Notes under the pieces: model-generated
Seen by the model: only the letters and a program-made list of their open reading frames with translations
Database searches by the model: none
Told to the model about the DNA's origin: nothing
Shown: one piece after another, positions 1-5,395 of the stretch
Numbering within the stretch: position 1 is the stretch's first letter
Layout of the letters: every line of letters begins with the position of its first letter
Assembly: GCA_904394195.1 (NCBI GenBank)
Contig: CAJFNH010000092.1
Span: 1 to 5,395, forward strand
From: Candidatus Gallimonas caecicola
GTDB lineage: Bacteria; Bacillota; Clostridia; Christensenellales; Borkfalkiaceae
Reading direction: 5' to 3'
DNA: 5,395 nucleotides
Translations under genes and position numbers: made by a program

Positions 1-2
1 CC

Positions 3-47
3 ACGGAAAAACCCGCGGAGCGCATGGCTGACCGCGGGTTTTTCCGT
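3..47 (-). terminator. Rho-independent terminator after the ferredoxin gene, likely bidirectional
   Basis: Bases 3-18 and 32-47 are a perfect 16-bp inverted repeat around a 13-base loop. The GC core (12-18 with 32-38, CCGCGGG on the 3' side) is followed by TTTTT and flanked by the matching AAAAA, so the same hairpin plus U-run forms in either direction. It lies 30 bases past the ferredoxin stop codon and would end that transcript. The symmetry would also let it stop a convergent transcript from the left, but no such gene is visible in the window. Confidence 0.92.
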
Positions 48-77
48 CATTCCCGATGAGAATGGCTGTTAGTTCTT

Positions 78-248
78 TTACTCCGCCTTGATCGCGCCGA
101 CAGGGCAGCCGTCCTCGCAGGCGCCGCAATCGATGCAGGCATCGGCGTCGACAACGTACTTCGTATCGCCGGGAGCGATCGCGTTGACGGGGCAGGTGTC
201 TGCGCAAGCGCCGCAGGAGATGCACTCATCCGAAATCACATGTGCCAT
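78..248 (-). CDS. 2[4Fe-4S] clostridial-type ferredoxin (56 aa)
   Basis: This is a small, acidic, soluble electron carrier. Proteins of this family pass low-potential electrons between enzymes such as pyruvate:ferredoxin oxidoreductase and hydrogenases in anaerobes. The 56-residue translation begins MAHVISDECISCGACADTCP and carries two full CxxCxxCxxxCP motifs, at Cys 9/12/15/19 and Cys 38/41/44/48, enough for two [4Fe-4S] clusters. The two halves are internally similar, as is usual in the family, and the length is typical. The start is set by a GGAGGT site 7 bases before the ATG. The gene has its own promoter just upstream and a strong terminator just downstream, so it is probably transcribed alone, with possible read-through from ricT. 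Its redox partner cannot be told from the window. Identification as a ferredoxin is nearly certain. Confidence 0.96.
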   Translation of the reverse strand: MAHVISDECISCGACADTCPVNAIAPGDTKYVVDADACIDCGACEDGCPVGAIKAE

Positions 249-255
249 TTCGATT

Positions 256-261
256 ACCTCC
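256..261 (-). promoter_or_regulatory. Ribosome binding site of the ferredoxin gene
   Basis: On the minus strand this reads GGAGGT, a near-perfect Shine-Dalgarno sequence, with a 7-base spacer to the ATG at 248. It fixes the start of this very short gene. Confidence 0.9.
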
Positions 262-278
262 GATATATCTTTGATGAT

Positions 279-307
279 ATTATATCACAACTTTTTTTCC
301 GCGTAAA
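279..307 (-). promoter_or_regulatory. Sigma-A type promoter of the ferredoxin gene, extended -10
   Basis: On the minus strand the -10 box is a perfect TATAAT (279-284) preceded by TGA, giving the extended -10 element TGnTATAAT. Exactly 17 bases upstream is TTTACG (302-307), a 4-of-6 match to the -35 consensus TTGACA. The spacer contains a run of seven A residues. Transcription should start near position 272, giving a leader of about 24 bases before the ATG. The AT-rich promoter stands out sharply from its GC-rich surroundings and lies between the ricT stop and the ferredoxin gene. No operator-like repeat is apparent. Confidence 0.88.
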
Positions 308-337
308 GTCTTTTGCCCGAATTTGCTTGCGGGATTT

Positions 338-1369
338 TCAGGAATTTTTCTCCGGGGACCGGTCGGGAGCGGGCGCGCCTCCCTTCCCCTTCGGACGATC
401 GCGGCGGTCCGGCCTCTTGTCGCGCCCGGAGCCGTTTCCCGCGCCCTGCCCGCCCTGACGGGGCGGCTGTTTTGCCTTGTTGCGGCGTTCGCGTGCGTCC
501 TCCTCCTGCGCTTCTCCGGAAGCCTCGCCCTCGGCGCGCACGGGTTTTTCACCGCGGTCGGGCTCGGCGCGCTGCACCTGATCGGCGGGGAAGTCGCGGT
601 AGACGAGCGCGCCCTCCCTTTCGATCTTGACGCGCACCTCCATCTTGAGCATGTTGACGGAGACGACCGAGCCCTTGCCCTCCGGCGTGGAAACGAACGC
701 GCCCAGCTTGGGCACCTGCTTGCAGGCGGAGGCATAATAATCGTCCTCATAGGCAAGGCAGCACATCAGCCTTCCGCACAGCCCGCTGATCTTGCCCGGG
801 TTGAGGGAGAGCCCCTGGTTTTTCGCCATCTTGATGCTCACCTTTTTGAACTCGGGCATGCAGCCGGCGCAGCACACCTCCCTGCCGCAGGGAGCGATGC
901 CGCCCAGGATGCGCGCCTCGTCGCGGATGCCCACCTGGCGCAGCTCGATGCGCAGATGGAACACCGAGGCGAGATCGCGCACCAGCTCGCGGAAGTCGAC
1001 GCGGCTCTCCGCCGTAAAGGTGAACAGCACCTTGCTTCCGTCAAAGGTGAACTCGCAGTCGATGAGCTTCATGGGAAGGCCGTGCGCCTCAATTTTCTCT
1101 TTGCAGATGCGCATCGCCTCGCCGCGGCGCGCCTCATGTTCGGCGACCGTCTCTTCGTCGCGCCCGGTCGCGGGGCGCACCACGTTCTTGAGGGGCTGGA
1201 CGAGGCTGTCCTCCTCCACCTGACGGGCAGGATCGACGACGACGGCATACTCCAGCCCGCGCGCCGTCTCCACAATGACGCCCTGTCCCTTCGCAAGCGT
1301 GTAGCCGCCCGCGCCGAAATAATAGGGTTTACAGCCCCGTTTGAATTTAACTACGACAACTTCCGTCAT
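338..1369 (-). CDS. ricT: RicT / YaaT family protein (PSP1 domain), 343 aa
   Basis: This is a PSP1-domain protein. In Bacillus subtilis RicT (YaaT) forms the Y-complex with RicA and RicF, carries [4Fe-4S] clusters and directs mRNA processing by RNase Y. The core matches the family: an N-terminal beta-rich part (VVVVKFKRG at about 4-12), then the PSP1 region with CGREVCCAGC at 161-170 and CGRLMCCLAYE at 198-208. Cys 161, 166, 167, 170, 198, 203 and 204 are all present. The core ends near residue 266. After it comes a tail of about 75 residues rich in Arg, Lys, Glu, Pro and Gly, predicted disordered, which makes the protein longer than the roughly 275-residue B. subtilis form. I chose the ATG at 1369 because GGGAGGT lies just upstream; a start at 1414 is possible but has no such site and adds an atypical leader. 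The gene follows holB by 51 bases, the usual neighbour order in Firmicutes. Confidence 0.93.
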   Translation of the reverse strand: MTEVVVVKFKRGCKPYYFGAGGYTLAKGQGVIVETARGLEYAVVVDPARQVEEDSLVQPLKNVVRPATGRDEETVAEHEARRGEAMRICKEKIEAHGLPMKLIDCEFTFDGSKVLFTFTAESRVDFRELVRDLASVFHLRIELRQVGIRDEARILGGIAPCGREVCCAGCMPEFKKVSIKMAKNQGLSLNPGKISGLCGRLMCCLAYEDDYYASACKQVPKLGAFVSTPEGKGSVVSVNMLKMEVRVKIEREGALVYRDFPADQVQRAEPDRGEKPVRAEGEASGEAQEEDARERRNKAKQPPRQGGQGAGNGSGRDKRPDRRDRPKGKGGAPAPDRSPEKNS

Positions 1370-1375
1370 ACAATG

Positions 1376-1382
1376 ACCTCCC
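1376..1382 (-). promoter_or_regulatory. Ribosome binding site deciding the ricT start
   Basis: On the minus strand this reads GGGAGGT, 6 bases before the ATG at 1369. It supports that start over the in-frame upstream ATG at 1414, and the translation from 1369 begins exactly where the conserved RicT N-terminus should. Confidence 0.85.
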
Positions 1383-1389
1383 GTCACGC

Positions 1390-1412
1390 GTGCAGCCGCA
1401 GCGCCGCTGCAC
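1390..1412 (-). repeat. Short hairpin in the holB-ricT gap
   Basis: GTGCAGC and GCTGCAC form a 7-bp perfect inverted repeat with a 9-base loop, between the holB stop (1421) and the ricT ribosome binding site. There is no U-run after it, so it is not a typical terminator. It could be an mRNA stability or processing element, or chance in GC-rich DNA. Confidence 0.4.
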
Positions 1413-1420
1413 AAAGCGCC

Positions 1421-2359
1421 CTATGGCGCGTATTTTTCAAATGCTTTTCTTGTTTCTTCCATGCGCAGGGCAAGCGTGAGCGCCGCCTGCGCGGGATTGG
1501 CGTTGAACGATATCTCCCGCTCCGCGTCCGTACACAGCCCGATCGCGGCAGCCGCAGCCCCCGCGGGATAGCGCTCCGCCAGCGGACGGAGCTGCCCGGC
1601 GGGCAGCACGGCATACTTCTCCTGCCCCGTGCGCAGCAGCAGAACGTCGCGCAGGACGAGCCGCAGCGCCGCAAAGAAGGTCTTGCCCCGCTCGCCCGCG
1701 GCGCGGCACACCTGCGCCATGTTCTTGCCCGAAAGAAACCGTTGGGCAAGGCGGAAGTCCTCCCCTCCGCCCGCGAGCAGTGCCTCGCCGACGGAGAGCA
1801 CGCCCCCGCATGCCGCCGCCGCTGCGCCGACGCCCTCCGCGCCGGGGTGCATGCGCGCGAGCGCCGCCGCCGTCTCCCCCTCCGAAAAAGGAGGAACGCG
1901 CCGGACGTTGGCGCGGGAGAGCACGGTGGAGAGCACGGCATGTTCGGCAGTCGCCCCCGCGAGGAAGTACACGCCCGCGGGCGGCTCTTCGAGCAGCTTT
2001 AAGAGTTTGTTCTGCACGAGCGGCGTGACCGTGTGGAAGGCGTCCAGCACAAAGAGCTTCTTCTCCCCTTCAACGGGCCGCAGAAGGCTCTCGTCCGTGA
2101 TGGCGCCCGCCGCCTCCGCCGTCAGCTTGCCGCCCGCGACGGGATAAATGAGGCAGTCGGAAAAGCTCCCGGCGTCGATGAGGCGCGCGATGCGCGAGCC
2201 TTCCTGCGCGCCAAAGAATGCCTTCGCGCACTCGGTGAGATAGGCGCGCAGATAGACCGCGTCGGGAAAGAGCACCAGCGTGAAGTGGGCGCACTCGCCG
2301 CGCGAGGCGCTCTCGGCGATGGCTCGGTATGCCGTTGTCGTGCGAAAGAGCTGCCGCAT
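1421..2359 (-). CDS. holB: DNA polymerase III delta' subunit (clamp loader), 312 aa
   Basis: Delta' is the rigid stator subunit of the clamp loader, which opens the beta sliding clamp and loads it onto primed DNA in the replisome. The best evidence is QNKLLKLLEEPP at 116-127, the family signature, preceded by KLFVLDAFHTV at 101-111 in the Walker B position. The SRC-type motif appears as SRA at 148-150, and the C-terminal NANPAQAALTLALR stretch at 286-299 matches the conserved end of the family. Length is normal. Two elements are missing: the P-loop region (about 24-42) has no GxxGxGK[ST], and the four-cysteine zinc module expected near 50-68 is reduced to a single Cys at 69. The ATG lies 3 bases after the preceding gene's stop, with GGGGAGGAG 6 bases upstream overlapping that gene's end, so the two are probably co-translated. 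It sits between a decarboxylase-like gene and ricT, as expected for holB in Firmicutes. Confidence 0.94.
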   Translation of the reverse strand: MRQLFRTTTAYRAIAESASRGECAHFTLVLFPDAVYLRAYLTECAKAFFGAQEGSRIARLIDAGSFSDCLIYPVAGGKLTAEAAGAITDESLLRPVEGEKKLFVLDAFHTVTPLVQNKLLKLLEEPPAGVYFLAGATAEHAVLSTVLSRANVRRVPPFSEGETAAALARMHPGAEGVGAAAAACGGVLSVGEALLAGGGEDFRLAQRFLSGKNMAQVCRAAGERGKTFFAALRLVLRDVLLLRTGQEKYAVLPAGQLRPLAERYPAGAAAAAIGLCTDAEREISFNANPAQAALTLALRMEETRKAFEKYAP

Positions 2360-2362
2360 CGC

Positions 2363-3583
2363 CTACTCCTCCCCTTCGAATACTTCCATCCTGCCTTCCA
2401 CAAGGCCGAAGGTATGCCCTGCCGCCTTCAGCCGCGCCGCCGCCTCCGCCGTGACCACGCAGCCCTCGGCGATGAGCGGGATGCAGGGCGGCACGACGCC
2501 GCAGGCGCGCGCGCATACCCGCCCCACCGCCTCGTCAAGGGGCACCATGACCGTCTTGCTCCCCACCATGCCCGCGACGGGGCGCTCGCCGCGCACCTCT
2601 CCGCGCGGGAGCGTGCGCACGAGGCGGACGAGCTTTTTGAGCTCCCCCGCCCGCGTGGCGGGGGAGAGATAGAACATGAGATAGTTCCCGTCGTTGAACT
2701 CGGCATACACGCCGCGGCGCTCCAGCGCCGCCTGCGCTTCGTCCGCTTTTTCCCCGAACGGGAGGACGATCTTGGTCCAGTCGTCGTTTTCCAGCGCGCC
2801 GAGGGTGCGCTTTGCCGCCTGCGCCGCCCCCTCGATGGAAAGGTTGCGCGGATATTTGACGGCGTATTCGATGCTCGCCAGAATGGGATAGGAGGGCGAA
2901 GAGGTGCGGAAGCGTTCCGCTCCCTGCGCGAGCGGGCCCGTCCATGTCCCCTTGGCGCACACAACCGCCCCCTGCGTGCGCGCGGGGAGCGACTTGTGCA
3001 CGCCGTCCACCCACATATCGGCAAAGTTGCCCGCATACCCGGGGGTGCCGTGCAGGTGCGACCCGTGCGCCCCGTCGATGACAAGGGGCTTGCCCGCCGC
3101 CGCGCACACGGCGCGCGCCGCGGCAAGGTCGGGAAGAAAGCCGTAGTAATCGGGCGAGGTGAGCAGCATGGCGTCCGCGTGCGCGAGCGATGCCTCCATC
3201 GCCCGGAGGGAGGGCTGACGGGGGATGCCCGCCTCCACGTCCTGCGGGATGAAAAAGGGGATGAGCCCCAGCACTTCGCACGCGTACGTCACGCTCTTGT
3301 GCGCATAGACGGGCAGGGCGAGCGTCTGCACGCCGCGCGTGCGCAGCGCATAGAGCATGGAGTAGACGCCGCACGTCGAGCCGTCCGTCAGAAAGAAGGC
3401 GGCGTCCGCGCCCAGGATGGCGGCGGCGTCCGCCTGCGCCAGGGCGATGACGCCCGTCGGGTCGGACAGGTCGTCCGAATAGGACAGCTCGGTGATGTCC
3501 TCCCCCGCCCGTTTATGCCCGGGCGTGTGAAAGGAGATGTGCTTTTTCTGCGCGCGCAGCATGCGCGCGATGCGGCATGTCAT
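2363..3583 (-). CDS. PLP-dependent Orn/Lys/Arg decarboxylase family protein (YaaO-like), short form, 406 aa
   Basis: This is a fold-type I PLP enzyme of the Orn/Lys/Arg decarboxylase family, whose studied members decarboxylate basic amino acids to polyamines or their precursors. Visible landmarks are the N-terminal HTPGHKRAG (19-27), the cofactor-region DGSTCGVY (67-74), IDGAHGSHLHG (169-179) with the PLP-ring aspartate at 170, and the Schiff-base lysine K197 in DGVHKSLPARTQG (193-205). The C-terminal domain is present: PLDEAVGR (348-355) and VPPCIPLIAEG (364-374) correspond to the family's GR and PPGIP motifs. At 406 residues it is shorter than YaaO (about 480). Family residues changed here include the Glu of the usual DEAHG, now Gly 171, and the Gly of PPGIP, now Cys 367. 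The ATG overlaps the preceding TGA by 4 bases and has no good Shine-Dalgarno site, so it probably depends on translational coupling. Substrate is unknown; arginine or lysine decarboxylation is only a family-level guess. Confidence 0.9.
   Translation of the reverse strand: MTCRIARMLRAQKKHISFHTPGHKRAGEDITELSYSDDLSDPTGVIALAQADAAAILGADAAFFLTDGSTCGVYSMLYALRTRGVQTLALPVYAHKSVTYACEVLGLIPFFIPQDVEAGIPRQPSLRAMEASLAHADAMLLTSPDYYGFLPDLAAARAVCAAAGKPLVIDGAHGSHLHGTPGYAGNFADMWVDGVHKSLPARTQGAVVCAKGTWTGPLAQGAERFRTSSPSYPILASIEYAVKYPRNLSIEGAAQAAKRTLGALENDDWTKIVLPFGEKADEAQAALERRGVYAEFNDGNYLMFYLSPATRAGELKKLVRLVRTLPRGEVRGERPVAGMVGSKTVMVPLDEAVGRVCARACGVVPPCIPLIAEGCVVTAEAAARLKAAGHTFGLVEGRMEVFEGEE
2366..2374 (-). promoter_or_regulatory. 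Ribosome binding site of holB, inside the upstream gene
   Basis: On the minus strand this reads GGGGAGGAG, 6 bases before the holB ATG at 2359. It lies within the last codons of the preceding decarboxylase-like gene and directly abuts its TAG stop, which supports tight translational linkage. Confidence 0.85.
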
Positions 3584-4515
3584 GCGTAGGTATCCAGCAG
3601 ATAGCGCAGGAAGGAGACTGTCTCGAAGTTGAGATCGTTCCCGTAGAGATAGTCGTTATAAAGAATGACGAGGTTGACGTTCCTGGTCGTGCGCGTGCCC
3701 GCGGAATCGGTGTAATAGACGAGATCGGTGAGCCGGTTGAGCCCGCCGATGTTGATGCCCAGATGCACCGTCTCCCCCTCGTTTTCCGCATCCTCATACG
3801 CCGTGTGCGTGAACGTCCCGTTTTCAAACGCCTCCCGCACCGCAAGGTAGTCCTCGCGCAGTTTTAAAAGGCGGGCGCGCTCGTCCTCCAGCCCCTGCGC
3901 TCTCTGCTCGTCCGTCTTGTAGCGCTTGTCGCCTTCGTTGCGGGCAAAGCTCTCCTCGGGCGTCTTTTCGCCGTCAAAGTCGTCGCTCTCCGCCCAGTCC
4001 CCGCCAAAGAACTGCACGAGGTACTCCTCGCACAGCTGCAGATAGTACACGGTGTCGTACGTCGTGGTGATGGCGCCCGGGGCGTTGAACGCCACGCCGC
4101 CCGTAAAGCTGTAAAGCTGGGACTCCGTCTCAACAACGGGCTCCCCGTTCTCGTCCGTCTGATAGACACGGTTGTCGGTGAGCAGCATGACGGTGCCCTG
4201 CCCCGCCGCACGGCGCGCCGAATAGGTCGCCGATGCATAGTTGTTGCCCGAAAAGCCCTCCGATGAAACGGCGAGGATATCATAGGAAAAGACGTCGCGC
4301 TCAAGGAGCGTTTCACCCAGGTTGGAAAAGGACGAGGTGGTCGAAAGGTCGGTATAGGCATAAACGCCGTACTCCTGCGTGTTCCTGGGACGGGTCGCCG
4401 TCATGGTGAAAAGCAGAACGAGCACGAGCACGAAACAAACGATGGTGACGAGCATCTTCAGCCAGTCATAAGAGATGAGATTGCCGAGCCTCTGTTTGGT
4501 GATGCGAGCGTCCAA
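3580..4515 (-). CDS. Unknown membrane-anchored protein with a large extracytoplasmic domain (311 aa)
   Basis: I do not recognise a confident family. The protein has a short basic N-terminus (TKQRLGNLISYDWLK, 6-20), one hydrophobic segment at about 21-40 (MLVTIVCFVLVLVLLFTMTA), then about 270 mostly polar and acidic residues. No clear signal-peptidase site or lipobox follows the segment, so a signal anchor with the C-terminal part outside the membrane is the likely arrangement. The soluble part has an alpha/beta-looking section (about 47-170), a highly charged helical stretch (about 173-232, with possible coiled coil at 200-230) and a C-terminal section rich in Tyr, Leu and Asn. The start is TTG, supported by AAAAGGAGG with a 6-base spacer; the next Met (21) would cut into the membrane segment. 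The stop overlaps the decarboxylase-like ATG as ATGA, so it is the first gene of that operon. Function is unknown. Confidence 0.85.
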   Translation of the reverse strand: MDARITKQRLGNLISYDWLKMLVTIVCFVLVLVLLFTMTATRPRNTQEYGVYAYTDLSTTSSFSNLGETLLERDVFSYDILAVSSEGFSGNNYASATYSARRAAGQGTVMLLTDNRVYQTDENGEPVVETESQLYSFTGGVAFNAPGAITTTYDTVYYLQLCEEYLVQFFGGDWAESDDFDGEKTPEESFARNEGDKRYKTDEQRAQGLEDERARLLKLREDYLAVREAFENGTFTHTAYEDAENEGETVHLGINIGGLNRLTDLVYYTDSAGTRTTRNVNLVILYNDYLYGNDLNFETVSFLRYLLDTYA

Positions 4516-4520
4516 GACAG

Positions 4521-4526
4521 CCCTCC
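4521..4526 (-). promoter_or_regulatory. Ribosome binding site supporting a TTG start
   Basis: On the minus strand this reads GGAGGG within AAAAGGAGGG, 5 bases before the TTG at 4515 (6 bases from the GGAGG core). No ATG or GTG at suitable distance competes. The site can also pair with the tail of the upstream hairpin (GCCCTTTT with AGGAGGGC, 5-base loop), which could mask it. Confidence 0.8.
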
Positions 4527-4532
4527 TTTTTC

Positions 4533-4559
4533 AAAAGGGCACGGAAAACCTCCGTGCCC
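4533..4559 (-). terminator. Hairpin terminator or attenuator after lysS
   Basis: On the minus strand GGGCACGGA and TCCGTGCCC form a 9-bp perfect stem with a 5-base loop (GGTTT), followed by TTTTG. It lies just after the lysS stop and immediately before the ribosome binding site of the next gene. The U-run is only four bases, so termination may be partial and some transcripts may continue into the downstream operon. No clear promoter for the next gene was found in the 52-base gap. Confidence 0.8.
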
Positions 4560-4567
4560 CGCGCGTT

Positions 4568-5395
4568 TTATTTTTTGGGTTTCATCGTGGGGAACAACAG
4601 TACGTCGCGGATGCTCGCACTGTCCGTGAGCAGCATGACAAGGCGGTCGACGCCCATTCCCAGTCCGCCCGTGGGCGGCATGCCGTATTCGAGCGCGTTC
4701 AGGAACTCCTCGTCCACCTGGGCGTTGGCGCCCTGCGCGCGCTTTGCCGCCGCCTGTGCCTCCATACGCGCGCGCTGATCGATGGGGTCGTTGAGCTCGG
4801 AGAAGGCGTTGCCCATCTCCATGCCGCAGATGAAGTACTCAAAGCGCTCGGTCATGGAAGAGTCCTCCGGCTTGCGCTTGGCAAGCGGGCTGATCTCCAC
4901 GGGGTAGTCGTAGATGAAGGTGGGCTGGATGAGCTTGTCCTCGACAAAGGCGTCGAAGAACGCCGAAAGGACGTGCCCCTTGCTGTCCTTGCCCGTCTCG
5001 AGCTCCACGCCGTGCTCCTTCGCGGCGGCGCGCGCCTCCTCGTCGGAGGAGATGGCGGAAAAGTCCACGCCCGCGTATTTTTTCACCGCCTCCGTCATCG
5101 TCAGCCGCTCCCACTTCGAAAGATCGATGACGTTGCCGCGGAAGGGCACGCGCAGCGTGCCGCACACCGCCTGCGCGACATGCTTGTACAGCCCCTCGAT
5201 AAAGTCCATCATGTACCGGTAATCAACGTACGCCTGGTACATTTCGATGGTGGTGAACTCGGGATTGTGCGAGGAATCCATGCCCTCGTTGCGAAAGATC
5301 CGCCCCACTTCGTACACCTTCTCGTACCCGCCCACGATGAGCCGCTTGAGGTAGAGCTCCGTCTCGATGCGCAGGTACATGTCGATGTCCAGGGC
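4568..5395 (-). CDS. lysS: Lysyl-tRNA synthetase, class II (C-terminal 275 aa, partial)
   Basis: The enzyme charges tRNA-Lys with lysine using ATP in the cytoplasm. Only the C-terminal part, slightly over half of a usual protein of about 500 residues, is in the window; the N-terminal OB-fold anticodon-binding domain lies beyond the right edge. The fragment opens in frame with ALDIDMYLRIETELYLKR, then shows class II motif 2 (VGRIFRNEGMDSSHNPEFT, about 31-49 of the fragment), the lysine-site region with EMGNAFSELNDP, and motif 3 GLGMGVDRLVML near the C-terminus. It ends MKPKK and a TAA stop. The LysS-type wording of these motifs separates it from AsnRS and AspRS. A hairpin terminator follows at once. 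The reading frame is intact throughout, with no sign of frameshift. Confidence 0.97.
   Translation of the reverse strand, partial: ALDIDMYLRIETELYLKRLIVGGYEKVYEVGRIFRNEGMDSSHNPEFTTIEMYQAYVDYRYMMDFIEGLYKHVAQAVCGTLRVPFRGNVIDLSKWERLTMTEAVKKYAGVDFSAISSDEEARAAAKEHGVELETGKDSKGHVLSAFFDAFVEDKLIQPTFIYDYPVEISPLAKRKPEDSSMTERFEYFICGMEMGNAFSELNDPIDQRARMEAQAAAKRAQGANAQVDEEFLNALEYGMPPTGGLGMGVDRLVMLLTDSASIRDVLLFPTMKPKK

Noticed and set aside
308..337. Possible terminator just after ricT
   Set aside because: Only a 4-bp CCCG/CGGG stem with a long loop and no U-run can be drawn, which is too weak to call.
249..337. A possible riboswitch or transferred segment in the AT-rich gap before the ferredoxin gene
   Set aside because: The low GC content is explained by the promoter and leader. 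The leader of about 24 bases is too short to hold a known riboswitch.
1370..1414. An earlier ATG at 1414 as the ricT start
   Set aside because: It adds an Ala/Gly-rich leader not seen in the family and lacks a Shine-Dalgarno site, while GGGAGGT stands directly before the ATG at 1369.
1917..1938. Tandem 10-base repeat GAGAGCACGG, spaced 12 bases apart
   Set aside because: It lies inside holB and simply encodes the repeated Val-Leu-Ser of AVLSTVLSR in the conserved region, so it is a coding coincidence.
323..2002. Plus-strand open frame of 559 codons opposite ricT and holB
   Set aside because: It has no recognisable domain or ribosome site, and it covers two well-identified minus-strand genes. 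GC-rich genes avoid TTA, CTA and TCA codons, which leaves long stop-free antisense frames.
2033..3589. Plus-strand open frame of 518 codons opposite the decarboxylase-like gene and the start of holB
   Set aside because: It is the same antisense effect. Its translation is rich in Arg, His and Ala without motifs, while the minus strand carries clear PLP-enzyme and HolB signatures.

Overview
The window is a compact, GC-rich stretch of a bacterial chromosome. Every supported gene lies on the minus strand, so genes read from right to left. The content suggests a GC-rich anaerobic member of the Bacillota (Clostridia): a clostridial 2[4Fe-4S] ferredoxin, a PSP1/RicT protein, a Gram-positive style neighbourhood of Orn/Lys/Arg-decarboxylase-like gene plus holB plus ricT, and strong GGAGG Shine-Dalgarno sites. 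The exact lineage cannot be read from this sequence.

Layout in transcription order, from high to low coordinates: (1) the C-terminal 275 residues of class II lysyl-tRNA synthetase (lysS), running off the right edge and followed by a hairpin terminator; (2) a 311-residue membrane-anchored protein of unknown function, starting at TTG behind a good ribosome binding site; (3) a short (406-residue) PLP enzyme of the Orn/Lys/Arg decarboxylase family, whose ATG overlaps the previous stop by 4 bases; (4) holB, the DNA polymerase III delta' subunit, starting 3 bases after the previous stop; (5) ricT, with its cysteine clusters intact and a long disordered tail; (6) a 56-residue 2[4Fe-4S] ferredoxin with its own near-consensus promoter, closed by a 16-bp perfect inverted repeat that can act as a terminator in both directions.

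Genes 2 to 5 look like one operon, judged from overlaps, tight spacing and the lack of a convincing internal terminator. It is a reduced form of the Bacillus yaaO-tmk-yaaQ-yaaR-holB-yaaT cluster: tmk, yaaQ (darA) and yaaR are absent between the decarboxylase-like gene and holB. The operon therefore mixes a PLP enzyme, a clamp-loader subunit and an RNase Y-associated Fe-S protein. This is a conserved genomic neighbourhood and not an obvious single pathway. The ferredoxin appears to be a separate transcription unit that could also receive read-through from ricT.

I saw no CRISPR array, mobile element, tRNA, rRNA or phage gene, and no clear novel multi-gene system. The least explained item is the membrane-anchored protein at 3580-4515. 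Next come the stripped-down delta' subunit and a possible hairpin that would hide the ribosome binding site of the unknown gene.
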